Shown here piece by piece: positions 54,245 through 64,000 of a DNA stretch of 64,000 nt (within the stretch, counting starts at the first letter, position 1; each line of letters begins with the position of its first letter). Made by a program: the position numbers and the translations under genes. Under the pieces are notes generated by a model. That model was not told where the DNA came from, searched no databases, and was given only the letters and a program-made list of their open reading frames with translations. This DNA comes from Burkholderia pyrrocinia (GTDB lineage: Bacteria; Pseudomonadota; Gammaproteobacteria; Burkholderiales; Burkholderiaceae), in assembly GCF_001028665.1 (NCBI RefSeq), contig NZ_CP011504.1, positions 3,150,755 to 3,214,754 of the forward strand. The letters are read 5' to 3'.

Positions 54245-55249
54245 GTGAACATCGGCATCGTCAACGACCTCCCGCTTGCCGTCGAGGCGATGCGCCGCGC
54301 GATCGCGCGTCGGCCCGAGCACCGCGTGCTGTGGGTCGCGACCGACGGCGCACAAGCCGTCGAACTGTGCGCAGCACAGCCGCCCGACGTCGTGCTGATG
54401 GACCTGATCATGCCGAAATTCGACGGGATCGAAGCGACGCGGCGGATCATGCGATCCGAACGACCGTGCGCAATCCTGATCGTGACGAGCTGTATCGGCG
54501 CGAACGCGTGGCGCGTGTACGAAGCAATGGGCGCCGGAGCGCTCGACGCGGTCGACACGCCGCGGCTCGGCGACGGCGCAGCCGGCGACACGACCCGATT
54601 GCTGCTCGCGAAGATCGACCAGATCGGCCGCCTGCTCGATGCGCCGGGCGGCTCGCGCGTCGCCGACACGGCCCCCCGCGCCGGCGGCGGCCCGCTGATT
54701 GCGATCGGCGCATCGGCCGGCGGCCCCGGCGCGCTCGCGTCCGTCCTCGGCGGCCTGCCGGCCGATTTCAACGCGCCGATCGTGATCGTGCAGCACGTCG
54801 ACCGTGCGTTCGCCGAAGGCATGGCGCAATGGCTCGACGGCCAGACGCCGCTCGCCGTGCGCGTCGCGCGCGAAGGCGACCGCCCGCAGCCGGGCGTCGC
54901 ACTGCTCGCCGCGACCGACGATCACCTGCGCATCACACGCGCCGGCACGCTCGAATACACGCGCGAGCCGGCCGCCACGCCGTATCGGCCGTCGGTCGAC
55001 GTGTTCTTCAACAGCCTGACCGAGCACTGGCCCGGCCGCGCGATCGGCGTGCTGCTCACGGGGATGGGACGCGACGGCGCGATCGGCCTGAAGGCGCTGC
55101 GGATGAAGGGCTGCCACACGATCGCGCAGGACGAGGCGACGAGCGCCGTGTACGGCATGCCGAAAGCGGCCGCAACGCTCGGCGCGGCGCGCGCGATCCT
55201 GCCGCTCGGACGCATCGCGGGCGAGCTGGCGGCGCTCGCGCGGATCTGA
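54245..55249 (+). CDS. wspF: CheB-type methylesterase response regulator, WspF-like
   Basis: A 334-residue protein starting at GTG 54245. Receiver domain: Asp in VNDLPLA and phosphoacceptor in DVVLMDLIMPKFDG. The methylesterase domain has Ser in IGASAGGPGALASVL, His in IVIVQHVDRAFAEGM and Asp in LLTGMGRDGAIGL. It removes methyl groups from chemoreceptors; in the Wsp system loss of WspF raises c-di-GMP. It is followed by the WspR-type diguanylate cyclase, the basis for the WspF name. The other wsp genes are not next to it. Confidence 0.88.
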   Translation: MNIGIVNDLPLAVEAMRRAIARRPEHRVLWVATDGAQAVELCAAQPPDVVLMDLIMPKFDGIEATRRIMRSERPCAILIVTSCIGANAWRVYEAMGAGALDAVDTPRLGDGAAGDTTRLLLAKIDQIGRLLDAPGGSRVADTAPRAGGGPLIAIGASAGGPGALASVLGGLPADFNAPIVIVQHVDRAFAEGMAQWLDGQTPLAVRVAREGDRPQPGVALLAATDDHLRITRAGTLEYTREPAATPYRPSVDVFFNSLTEHWPGRAIGVLLTGMGRDGAIGLKALRMKGCHTIAQDEATSAVYGMPKAAATLGAARAILPLGRIAGELAALARI

Positions 55250-55307
55250 TCCCGACGATGAACACGCGCAACACCCATGCCTGCCCTTGCAACGACCCGC
55301 ATCGATC

Positions 55308-56372
55308 ATGACTAGCGACCTGACCCGCCCGCCGGGCGGCCCGTACACGCCGCCCGCCGATGTGCCGGCAATGGTGCTGCTGGTCGACGACCAGACGATC
55401 GTCGCGGAAGCCGTACGGCGCGCGCTCGTCGACGAGGAAGGCATCGACTTCCACTACTGCCCGCGCTCGGACGACGCGATGGCCACCGCGATCGAGACGC
55501 GGCCGACCGTGATCCTGCAGGACCTCGTGATGCCCGGCACCGACGGGCTGAGCCTCGTGAAGGCGTACCGTGCGAATCCGGCGACGCGCGACGTGCCGAT
55601 CATCGTGCTGTCGACGCAGGAAGAGCCCGTGATCAAGAGCGCCGCGTTCGCGACCGGCGCGAACGACTACCTCGTGAAGCTGCCCGACCGCATCGAGCTC
55701 GTCGCGCGCATTCGCTATCACTCGCGCTCGTACATGAACCTGCTGCAGCGCGACGAAGCCTATCGCGCGCTGCGGCAATCGCAGCAGCAACTGCTCGAGG
55801 CCAATCTCGAGCTGCGGCGCCTCACGCACTCGGACGGGCTGACCGGGCTGTCGAACCGCCGTTATCTCGACGAATACCTGGCCGCCGAATGGCGGCGCGG
55901 CACGCGCGAACGCAGCGAGCTGTCGCTGCTGATGATCGACGTCGACAATTTCAAGCTGTACAACGACACGTACGGGCACGTGTCCGGCGACAGCGTGCTC
56001 AAGCAGATCGCGACGACCATCGAGCGCTGTCTCGGCCAGTCCGGCGATCTCGCCGCGCGCTTCGGCGGCGAGGAATTCGCGGTCGTGATGCCGGCCACGT
56101 CGCCGGGCGCCGCACGGCTGCTCGGCGAGAAGATCCGCCTCGCGGTCGAGGCGCTCCGGCTGCGGCACGCGCATTCGTCGACGGGCAACACCGTGACGAT
56201 CAGCATCGGCGGCGCGAGCATCGTGCCGGCGCCCGGCCTGCCGACGACCGTGCTGATCGAGGCGGCCGACCGCGCGCTCTATCGCGCGAAGCACGAAGGC
56301 AAGAACCGCGTCGAGATCGATACGACGCCGCGGCCCGGCGCCGCCGGGTTCGGCGCGCCGCGCGACGACTAG
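55308..56372 (+). CDS. wspR: Receiver-GGDEF diguanylate cyclase, WspR-like
   Basis: A 354-residue protein: receiver with phosphoacceptor in VILQDLVMPGTDG, a helical linker (YRALRQSQQQLLEANLELRR) and a GGDEF domain with the active-site motif RFGGEEF. It makes c-di-GMP when phosphorylated. The inhibitory I-site five residues before the active site reads Gln-Ser-Gly-Asp instead of Arg-x-x-Asp, so product inhibition may be weak. ATG 55308 aligns with WspR; an ATG seven codons upstream is less likely. 58 bases after wspF. Confidence 0.9.
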   Translation: MTSDLTRPPGGPYTPPADVPAMVLLVDDQTIVAEAVRRALVDEEGIDFHYCPRSDDAMATAIETRPTVILQDLVMPGTDGLSLVKAYRANPATRDVPIIVLSTQEEPVIKSAAFATGANDYLVKLPDRIELVARIRYHSRSYMNLLQRDEAYRALRQSQQQLLEANLELRRLTHSDGLTGLSNRRYLDEYLAAEWRRGTRERSELSLLMIDVDNFKLYNDTYGHVSGDSVLKQIATTIERCLGQSGDLAARFGGEEFAVVMPATSPGAARLLGEKIRLAVEALRLRHAHSSTGNTVTISIGGASIVPAPGLPTTVLIEAADRALYRAKHEGKNRVEIDTTPRPGAAGFGAPRDD

Positions 56373-56415
56373 CGCCTGTACCCGCTGATAACGCGCCCTG
56401 GGCCGCGCGCCGCGC

Positions 56416-58666
56416 TCACGCGGCGCCGAGCCGGCGCGCGTAGTCGGTCGGGTCGAGCGGCCGGCTGAACAGGTAGCCCTGCTGCATGTCGCAGCCGATC
56501 TGCTGCAGGAACCACGATTGCGCCTGCGTCTCGACGCCTTCGGCCGTGACCTTCATCCCGAGCGAATGCGCCATCGCGACGACGGCCTGCGTGATCGCGA
56601 CCGAGTCGTGATGATCGGGCACGCCCGACACGAACGAACGGTCGACCTTCAGGTTGTGCAGCGGAAAGCGCTTCAGGTACGCGAGCGACGAATAGCCGGT
56701 GCCGAAATCGTCGACCGAGATCCGCACGTTCATGTCCGTGAGCGCTTCGAGCATCGGCAGCACGGTGTCCGTGTCGTTCATCAGCAGTCCTTCGGTAATC
56801 TCGAGTTCGAGCGCGGACGGGTCGAGCCGCGTTTGCGCAAGACAGCGGCCGACCGATTCGACGAGCCCTTCGTGGAACTGCCGCGGCGACAGGTTGACGG
56901 CCACCATCAGGTCGGGCGCGATCGTGCGGCGCCATTCGGCCGCCTGCCGGCACGCGGTTTCGAGCACCCACTGGCCGATCGCGACGATCAGCCCCGTATC
57001 TTCGGCAATCGGAATGAATTCCGACGGCGACATCGGCCCGAGTTCGGGGCTCGTCCAGCGCAGCAGTGCCTCGGCGCCGACCGTGCGGCCGCTGCGCGCA
57101 TCGACGACAGGCTGGTACGCGAGCCGCAGCATGTCCGACGCGAGTGCGCGCCGCAGCGACTGCTCGACCGCGAAGCGGCGTTGCAGCCGCAGGTTGAGCT
57201 GCGCGGTGAAGAACGTGAAGTGATTGCGGCCACGCTGCTTCGCGTCGTACATCGCCGAATCGGCATTGCGCATCAGCGTGACCGCGTCGTCGCCGTCGCG
57301 CGGCGCGACGCTGATGCCGATCGACACGCCGAGCCAGTATTCGTTGTTCGCGATCGCGAACGGCTTCGCGATCGCGTCGATCACCTCGCGCGCGAGCACC
57401 GCGAGACGGTCGGGATCGTCGCAGTCGTCGACGAGGATCACGAACTCGTCGCCGCCGACGCGCGTGAGCGCATGCCGGCTGCCCACGCAGCCCGCGAGCC
57501 GCGACGCGACGCTGCGCAGCAGCGCGTCGCCCGCGTCGTGGCCGGCCGTATCGTTGACCTTCTTGAAACCGACGAGATCGATGAACAGGATCGCGACGCG
57601 CGCGGGCCCGGCCGCCGCATCGTGCCTGCCGAACAGCTCGCGCATCCGGTCGGCGAGCCAGCGGCGGTTGTAGAGGCCCGTCAGCGCATCGCGCGTCGCC
57701 AGGTAGCGCAGCTGCTGCTGCGCTTCGCGCACCGGGCCGATGTCGTTGAACGACACGAGCACCGAGTCGGCCTGCGTCTCGCCCGGCTTCACGATCGGCA
57801 CCGCGTTGCCGCGCACCCAGATGATGTCGCCGTCCGCGAGGCCGAAGCCGACCGTGTAGTCGAGCAGCGGCGTGGCCGTCTCGAGCGCGAGCCGGCTCGG
57901 CCAGTCGTCCGGCGCGATCGGCGTGCCGTCCTCGCGCAGCTTGCGCAGGATCACCGTCGACAGCCGGCGGCCGACGAGGTCGCCCTTCACGCGCATCATC
58001 CGGTTCGCGCTCGGGTTGCTCGCGACCACGACGCCGTCGCGCGACACGACGAGGATCCCTTCGTTCAGGCTGTTGACGACGAGCCGGTGATGTTCCTCGC
58101 TGCGCGCGAGCTGCCGCACCATCCGGTCCTGGTGAACCGCGAGGCCGACGCTGTTGCCGATATCGCGCAACAGTGCGGTTTCCTCGTCGCTCGGCCGGCG
58201 CGGCGTGCGGTGATAGACAGCGAAAGCGCCGAGCACGGCGCCTGCCTCGTCGAGGAACGGCACCGACCAGCACGCACGCAGGCCCAGCGGCAACGCGACG
58301 GAACGGTAGTCGGCCCACAGCGGATCGGTTTCGATGTCCTCGACGGCAATCATCCGGCGCTCGTACATCGCCGTGCCGCATGAGCCCGCGGCGGGTCCGA
58401 TCGACGCGCCGTCGATCGCGGCGCTGTACTGCGCGGGCAACGACGGCGCCGCGCCGACACGCACGTGCACGCCGTCCGTGTCGAGCAGCAGGATCGTGCA
58501 CGATGCGCCGTCGCCGAGCAAAGTCTCGGGCGCGCCGGCAGACTTCGATCAACAGTTCCGGCAGCGGTGTGTTGCGCGTGATCAGCCTCAGCACGCTCTG
58601 CTCCGACGCGAGCACTTCCGCCGCGAGCCCGAGGCTGTAACGAGAACTTTGCGGTTCGGTATTCAA
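56416..58666 (-). pseudogene. GAF-PAS-GGDEF-EAL c-di-GMP protein with a one-base frameshift
   Basis: The N-terminus starts at TTG 58666 (MNTEPQSSRYSLGLAAEVLA) behind AGGA and goes out of frame at about 58528-58530, where one extra G splits it from LLGDGASCTILLLDTDGVHV. The rest is intact: GAF, PAS (NSLNEGILVVSRDGVVVASN), GGDEF (RVGGDEFVIL) and EAL (GAEALLRW, NLSPRQF, ELEITEG, DDFGTGYSSLAYLKRF, AEGVET). Both catalytic signatures look functional. The frameshift may be a sequencing error, in which case this is an intact gene convergent with wspR. Confidence 0.85.
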
Positions 58667-59099
58667 GTTGAATCCTGCCGTCTGTCCGATCGGGTCTGAT
58701 GCGCCCGATTCGTTTTCGATCCTTCGTGCCGTTTTCGCTCCGGGTTTACGCTGATGCCCGATGCGCCCCGTTTTCGCGCCGAGCCAAGGCTCGCCGAAAT
58801 GTATTTAACACCAATCCGTGACAACCCGCGCATCCGCATGCATCAGGGCTTACGCGCGGTTGCCGTGCCGTTCGCGCGCGCCGGTCAGCTTGCCGAAAGA
58901 CTGGCGCGCCGTGCGACCGCCTCGGGTGCGGCCGTGCGCGCTGTCGAAACCGGTTCGTCAGCGTGTGGCGGCGCCCTGCTTTGTGCAGGCTTCAATCCCG
59001 CTTCAATCCCGCTTCAACCGCCCGCGCCACGGCCCTCGGCGCATCGATCGCCGGCCGCGGCCGACACGCTGCGATGCGCCGAACGCGGCGCGCCGCCCG
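58667..59099. other. Intergenic region with a short tandem repeat
   Basis: About 430 bases without a recognisable gene. GCTTCAATCCC occurs twice in tandem with a third partial copy (58989-59021). The region should hold the promoter of the GGDEF/EAL gene. Open frames on the plus strand are shadows. Confidence 0.5.
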
Positions 59100-59650
59100 T
59101 CAATCCTTGCGGATGTGTTCGGCCAGGAAGTCGATCAGCAGGCGCACGCGCGGCAGCAGCCCGCGCCGCGACGGAAACACGGCGTGCACCACGCCGCCCT
59201 TCGGCGCCCATCCGGGCAGCACGTCGACCAGTGTGCCGTTGCGCAGGTCGTCCTCGACGACCATGCACGGCAGCTGCACGATGCCGACGCCGTGAATCGC
59301 CGCGTCGCGCAGCGCGTGCATGTCGTCGGTGACGAAGCGCGGATGGTGGCGCAACTGCGCGTGCTCGCCGTTCGGCCCGACCAGTTTGCCACACGTGATG
59401 CCGCGCCGGCCCCCAGTCGAGGCTCGGCACGCCGGCCAGCTCGGCCGGGTCCGACAGGCGCGGCGCTCCCGTCCAGCCACTGCGGCGCGGCCACCAGCCG
59501 CTGCGGGCTGTCGCCGAGAATGCGCATCACGAGATCGCTGTCCTCCAGCGGCGGAAAGCGCACGCGCAGCGCCACCGTGCCGGCGTTCGTGAACCTGTTC
59601 ATCGAAACCGGCGGCACGGCCGGCATCCAGTTCTCGTACGACAGGATCTG
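59100..59650 (-). pseudogene. LysR-family regulator, N-terminally truncated and frameshifted
   Basis: Only the effector-binding part is visible: VALRVRFPPLEDSDLVMRIL then GDSPQRLVAAPQWLDG, PSLDWGPARHHVWQ, HHPRFVTDDMHALRDAAIHG and VRLLIDFLAEHIRKD before TGA. Two single extra bases (a G in the run near 59472 and an A near 59392) break the frame; both are in short homopolymers. The helix-turn-helix is missing, so at least the first ~140 residues are gone or displaced. The truncation looks real, the indels may be errors. Confidence 0.7.
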
Positions 59651-59865
59651 ACCGGGGCCCGGCGCGCCGGCCGCGGGCGTGTTCCCGCCGGCGGCGCGCG
59701 CCCATGTTTTGCCAGTTTCATCCGTTCCGGCGGCACCCCGGACGGCATCGCGGCCCCGCCAAACCGCGTTTTCGTATCCGTGATTCAATGTCGATCGAAC
59801 CGGCGTCGCGCATTCCGGCGGCACGGCGATGTGTGTCCTCATCGAACGACTTTCACGGGATCACC

Positions 59866-60588
59866 ATGACGAACCCTGCCGAAATCAAGGCGCTCGTTTT
59901 CGATGTCTTCGGAACGATCGTCGACTGGAGAAACGGCGTCGCACGCGGCGCCGCCGCGTTCCTGGATCGCCACGCGCCGGCACTCGATCCGTTCGAGTTC
60001 GCCGATGCGTGGCGCGCCGAATATTCGCCGTCGATGGAAGAAATCCGCAGCGGGCGCCGCCGCTACGTGCGGCTCGACGTGCTGCATCGCGAGAACCTCG
60101 TCCGCACGCTCGACCGCTACGGGATCGTCGACGTGCCCGACGCGGACATCGATGCGCTCAACCTCGCGTGGCACAGCCTCGACCCGTGGCCCGACGCCGT
60201 CGCCGCGCTGCACCGGCTGAAGCGGCGCTTCATCATCGCGCCGTTGTCGAACGGCAACATCCGGCTGATGGTCGACGTCGCCAAGCGCGCAGGGCTGCCG
60301 TGGGACGCGATTCTCGGCGCGGAAGTCGTCCGCGCGTACAAGCCTTCGCCGCAGGTGTATAGCGACACGGTCGAGATTCTCGGCGTCGCGCCGGCCGAGC
60401 TGTGTCTGGTCGCGGCGCACAACGGCGATCTCGCCGCAGCGCGCGGGCTCGGGCTGTCGACCGCGTTCGTGCTGCGGCCGACCGAACACGGGCCCGGCCA
60501 GACGACCGACCTGCAAGCCGACGATGCATGGGACTTCGACGTCAGGGACCTGAACGAACTCGCGGATCGGCTCGGTTGCCCGGGTTGA
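59866..60588 (+). CDS. HAD-superfamily hydrolase, 2-haloacid dehalogenase type II-like
   Basis: A 240-residue HAD protein. Nucleophile Asp in LVFDVFGTIVDWR, motif II in IIAPLSNGN, Lys in VVRAYKPSPQVY and the acidic motif as AHNGDLAAARGLG, the pattern of L-2-haloacid dehalogenases. It could hydrolyse haloacids, but many relatives are phosphatases. ATG 59866 is chosen because similarity begins with MTNPAEIKALVFDVFG. It is the only intact gene in the indel-rich 58.5-63.3 kb stretch. Confidence 0.9.
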   Translation: MTNPAEIKALVFDVFGTIVDWRNGVARGAAAFLDRHAPALDPFEFADAWRAEYSPSMEEIRSGRRRYVRLDVLHRENLVRTLDRYGIVDVPDADIDALNLAWHSLDPWPDAVAALHRLKRRFIIAPLSNGNIRLMVDVAKRAGLPWDAILGAEVVRAYKPSPQVYSDTVEILGVAPAELCLVAAHNGDLAAARGLGLSTAFVLRPTEHGPGQTTDLQADDAWDFDVRDLNELADRLGCPG

Positions 60589-60631
60589 GCGGCGCGATCG
60601 CCGGGCGAATCGCCGCCGCTTCGGTCACCGG

Positions 60632-61598
60632 CTATTCCGGCTCGCCGACGAATCGCAACGTCCCCGATTCGCCCATCAGCAATTCCCGGTTCGCATCCGC
60701 CGCCGCGCGCAGGTAATCCACAGCGCAGTCACGCGCCGCAGCTTGCGCAGATCCTCGCGGCAGGTCAGCCAGAAGCACCGCGTGACCACCACGGCGTCCG
60801 GCAGCACCGGCACCAGCGCCGGCTGCGCGGCGGCCATGAAGCACGGCAGGATCGCGAGCCCGCCACCCTGCAGCGCCGCGAAATATTGCGCGATCACGCT
60901 CGTCGTGCGCAGCCCGGCCGTCGCGCCCGGCACCGCGCGGTCCAGGTACAGCAGCTCGCTGCTGAACGCGAGATCGTCGACATAACTGATGAACGCGTGC
61001 CGCGCGAGATCGTCCGTGCACGCGATCGGTGCGTGGTTCGCGAGATAGTCGCGCGTCGCGTAGAGCCGCAACTGGTAGTCGCACAGCTTTCGTGAACACG
61101 TAAGGCCCGCGCTCGGGCCGCTCGAGCGTGATCGCCAGGTCGGCCTCGCGCTTCGGCAGGTTGACGAAATGCGGGGACCGGCAGCAGGTCGACCGGTCAC
61201 ATGCGGATGCGCGGCGCGAAAACTGCGCGAGCTGCGGCGCCCAGGAAAAAACAACCGAACCCTTCGGTCGACCCGATCCGCACGTGGCCCGACAGCGCCT
61301 CGCCGGTGTTCGCGACCTGGTCGCACGCGGACTGCACGGTCGTCTCCATCGCGTCGGCATAGGCGACCAGCCGCTGCCTTCGGCCGTCAGCGTGAAGCCG
61401 CCGAGAGCGCGACTTGTCGAACAGCAGCGTGCCCATCGCGGCCTCGAGCGCGCGCGAACGCGCCGCCGCGACGGTCGTGTAGTCGACCCGAGCCGCTTCG
61501 CGGCCGCCGCTCGCGCGCTGCGTGCGCGCGACTTCGAGGAAGAAGCGCAGGTCGTCCCAGTTCAGGTTGCCGGAAACCGGCTCGGTGGCATGTCGCAT
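60632..61598 (-). pseudogene. LysR-family regulator broken by several indels
   Basis: Starts MRHATEPVSGNLNWDDLRFF at 61598, with a helix-turn-helix region (LEVARTQRASG, RVDYTTVAAARSRALEAAMG), then pieces in three frames: EADLAITLERPERGPYVF, CDYQLRLYATRDYLANHAPI, DDLARHAFISYVDDLAFSSE and the end LLMGESGTLRFVGEPE. An extra A near 61086 and other single-base changes near 61180-61400 and 60720 separate them. Divergent from the MFS and mmsA genes, so it probably regulates them. Likely intact in reality. Confidence 0.75.
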
Positions 61599-61756
61599 CG
61601 GCGAGGGAAAAAAGGGCTGGAGTCTCCGGGCCGGCCGTCGATATGCATAAATGCACATCCAACCGGTTTCTTTATCGGTACATCATGAATCTGCGCATAA
61701 CTATACTCGACCGTGACCTGCGGACCATGAGCCGCGGCAACCACCACGGAGACACC

Positions 61757-63081
61757 ATGCAGACGCGATCCACCCTCGATGAGCATGCGACAGTCGCGAC
61801 GCCGGCACCCGCCCGCACCGCGAAGCACTACCTGCTGGCCGGCTGGGCCAGCATGGCCGGCACGACCGATCGAGTGGTACGACTTCTTCCTCTACGGCAC
61901 GGCCGCCGCGCTCGTGTTCAACCGCCATCTTCTTCCCGTCGCTGGACCCCGTCGTCGGCACGCTCGCCGCGTTCGGCACGTTCGCGGTCGGCTTCATCGG
62001 GCGGGCCGATGGGCGGCATCGTGTTCGGCCACTTCGGCGACCGGATCGGCCGCAAGTCGATGCTGATGATCACGCTGGCTGCTGATGGGCGTGCCGAGCA
62101 TGATCATCGGGCTGATCCCGTCGTACGACAGCATCGGCTATTGCGGGCGCCGCGCTGCTGATCGCCGATGCGCTTCCTGCAAGGGATGGCCGTCGGCGGC
62201 GAATGGGGCGGCGCGGTGCTGATGGCCGTCGAACACGCGCCGAAGGGCCGCAAGGGGCTGTTCGGCAGCCTGCCGCAAACGGGCGTCGGGCTCGGCCTGA
62301 TCCTGTCGTCGCTGGCGATGGCCGCGGTGGCCGCGCTGCCGGAAGCCGACATGCTGTCGTGGGGCTGGCGCGTGCCGTTCCTCGCGAGCATCGCGCTCGT
62401 CGGCCTCGGCTGGTTCATCCGCGCGAAGGTGCCCGAGTCGCCCGACTTCGAGAAGATGCAGCGCCAGGGCAAGGCGAGAAGTCGCCGGTGACGGCCGCGC
62501 TGCGCCGCCATCCGCGCGAAGTGCTGACGATCGTCGGCGCGCGCGCCGCCGAGAACACGTGGTTCTACATGGTCGTCACGTTCGCGCTCGCTTACGCGAC
62601 GCAGCAGCTTCATCTGCCGAAGGCCGAGATGCTGCACGCAATCACGGCCGGCGCCGCGCTGTCGCTCGTCACGATGCCGCTGTGCGGCCACCTGAGCGAC
62701 CGCATCGGCCAGCGCCGGATGTTCGCGATCGGCCTCGTGCTGATGTGCGCGTTCGCCGCGCCGTTCTTCATGATGCTCGGCACGCAGCAGACGTCGTACG
62801 CATGGTGGGCGATCGTGCTCGGCCTCGGCGTCGTGTTCCCGATCCTCTATGCGCCGGAATCGCTGCTGTTCGCGCAGCAGTTCCCGGCGGAAATCCGCTA
62901 CAGCGGTATCTCGCTGTCGGTGCAGCTCGCCGGCGTGATCGGCGGCGGCTTCGCGCCGATGATCGCGACGTCGCTGCTCAAGGCCGGCGGCGGCCAGCCG
63001 CATTACGTGATCGCGTACCTCGTCGGCTTCGGCGTGTTCGCGCTCGTGTGTACCGCACTGATGCGGCCGCCGCGCGCCTGA
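61757..63081 (+). pseudogene. MFS metabolite:H+ symporter broken by several single-base indels
   Basis: Begins MQTRSTLDEHATVATPAPAR at 61757 and ends LVCTALMRPPRA. Pieces in alternating frames spell a normal 12-helix transporter: EWYDFFLYGTAAAL, GGIVFGHFGDRIGRKSMLMI, FLQGMAVGGEWGGAVLMAVE, SPVTAALRRHPREVLTIVGA. Extra bases are seen near 61867, 61925, 62003, 62076 and 62165 and a missing base near 62474. The family (ShiA/ProP-like) carries organic acids or betaines. It probably imports the substrate of the MmsA pathway. Confidence 0.8.
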
Positions 63082-63199
63082 GCGCGCCAGCCGGTATCCG
63101 ACCGAATCCAGTTCGTCCTGCTTGTCCGCCGTGCCTGCACGTGCGGCGGATACAGGCTGCCTTTTTCATCGCAACACCGTTTCCATTCCGGAGAGTTCC

Positions 63200-64000
63200 A
63201 TGAACGCCGCAGTTCCCCAGACCACCCTCGCCCTGCCCACCGCCAAGCTGCTGATCGACGGCGCGTTCGTCGAATCGCAAAGCGCCGAATGGGGCGACAT
63301 CGTCAACCCGCGACGCAGGAAACGATCGGCCGCGTGCCGTATGCGACGCTCGACGAGGTCGACGCCGCGATCGCGTCCGCGCAGCGCGCATTCCAGACGT
63401 GGAAGACGATGCCGATCGGCGCGCGGCTGCGCATCATGCTGAAGTTCCAGGATCTCGTGCGCCGCAATCTCGAGCGGATCGCGCACACGCTGACGGCCGA
63501 GCAAGGCAAGACGCTGCCCGACGCGCAGGGCGACATCTTCCGCGGCCTCGAAGTGGTCGAGCACGCGTGCTCGATCGGCACGCTGCAGCAGGGCGAATTC
63601 GCGGAGAACGTCGCGGGTGGCGTCGATACCTACACGCTGCGCCAGCCGATCGGCGTGTGCGCGGGCATCACACCGTTCAACTTCCCCGGGATGATTCCGC
63701 TGTGGATGTTCCCGATGGCGATCGTGTGCGGCAACACGTTCGTGCTGAAGCCGTCGGAACAGGATCCGCTGTCGACGATGCAGCTCGTCGAACTCGCGAT
63801 CGAGGCCGGCGTGCCGCCCGGCGTGCTGAACGTCGTGCACGGCGGCAAGACGGTGGTCGACCGCCTGTGCACGCATCCGGACATCAAGGCGATCTCGTTC
63901 GTCGGCTCGACGCGCGTCGGCACGCACGTGTACAACCTCGGCAGCCAGCACGGCAAGCGCGTGCAGTCGATGATGGGCGCGAAGAACCACGCGGTGGTGC
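63200..64000 (+). pseudogene. mmsA: Methylmalonate-semialdehyde dehydrogenase, 5' part, frameshifted, continues past window
   Basis: Starts MNAAVPQTTLALPTAKLLID at 63200 after GGAGAG. A missing G near 63309 shifts the frame after EWGDIVNP; the continuation reads TIGRVPYATLDEVDAAIASA, LEVVEHACSIGTLQQGEFAE, IGVCAGITPFNFPGMIPLWM and VNVVHGG-type NAD site sequence, diagnostic of MmsA, a CoA-acylating dehydrogenase of valine and propanoate metabolism. The catalytic Cys lies beyond the window. The lost base is probably a sequencing error. Follows the MFS gene. Confidence 0.85.

Overview
The window looks like a piece of a Burkholderia chromosome, most likely from the Burkholderia cepacia complex. 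GC content is high almost throughout, LysR regulators are frequent, and the gene families (AhpCF, aspartase and asparagine utilisation, WspF/WspR, DUF969/DUF979, Burkholderia-type Rhs proteins, MmsA) fit that group. Species and replicon cannot be decided from the sequence alone. The window starts inside a LysR gene and ends inside mmsA.

0-12 kb: a LysR tail, a VapBC-type toxin-antitoxin pair behind a perfect 24-bp palindrome, a decayed acetyltransferase, ahpC-ahpF for peroxide defence, a second VapBC pair, a Pro/Ala-rich membrane-anchored protein, then a six-gene minus-strand operon. That operon encodes a polar amino acid ABC importer, a C45/penicillin-acyltransferase-like hydrolase, a class III aminotransferase and an AhpD-like protein. 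It looks like an uptake and degradation pathway for an acylated or amide-bonded amine, substrate unknown.

12-34 kb: a 1179-residue fused double ABC exporter of CydDC layout with a divergent LysR, MAPEG protein, alanine racemase and enoyl-CoA hydratase. Next is an unusual five-gene chemosensory cassette: a membrane HPt/ATPase kinase with its own sensor, a membrane-anchored MCP tip, two CheX-like proteins and a CheY, with no CheW, CheR or CheB. A third VapBC pair and an esterase follow, then an asparagine/aspartate utilisation group (asparaginase, LysR, aspartase, permease) in which two promoters share a TTGC(G/A)T-N3-ACGCAA operator, and a TonB-dependent siderophore receptor.

34-50 kb: an Rhs polymorphic-toxin island. 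One full-length Rhs gene of 1635 codons ends in a probable HNH/endonuclease VII-type tip and is followed by an Imm50-like immunity gene. Downstream lie five orphan Rhs C-terminal modules with different tips, each followed by a small gene that is a known or candidate immunity gene, plus an Rhs remnant with a nonsense codon and an internal deletion. Three orphan modules begin at exactly the same codon of the Rhs core, directly after a TAG. The island also carries a broken SymE-like gene, relics of other Rhs cores, and an IS21-family element interrupted by an IS3-family element; both insertions have intact 5-bp target duplications.

50-64 kb: a DUF969/DUF979/DUF2891 operon (a candidate 5-oxoproline transporter), two small hypothetical genes, an isolated wspF-wspR pair and a GGDEF/EAL protein, then a truncated LysR, a HAD hydrolase, a LysR, an MFS transporter and mmsA. 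From about 58.5 to 63.3 kb conserved genes are repeatedly broken by single-base indels, mostly extra bases in short homopolymers. This is better explained by sequence error than by decay, so these genes may be intact in the organism.
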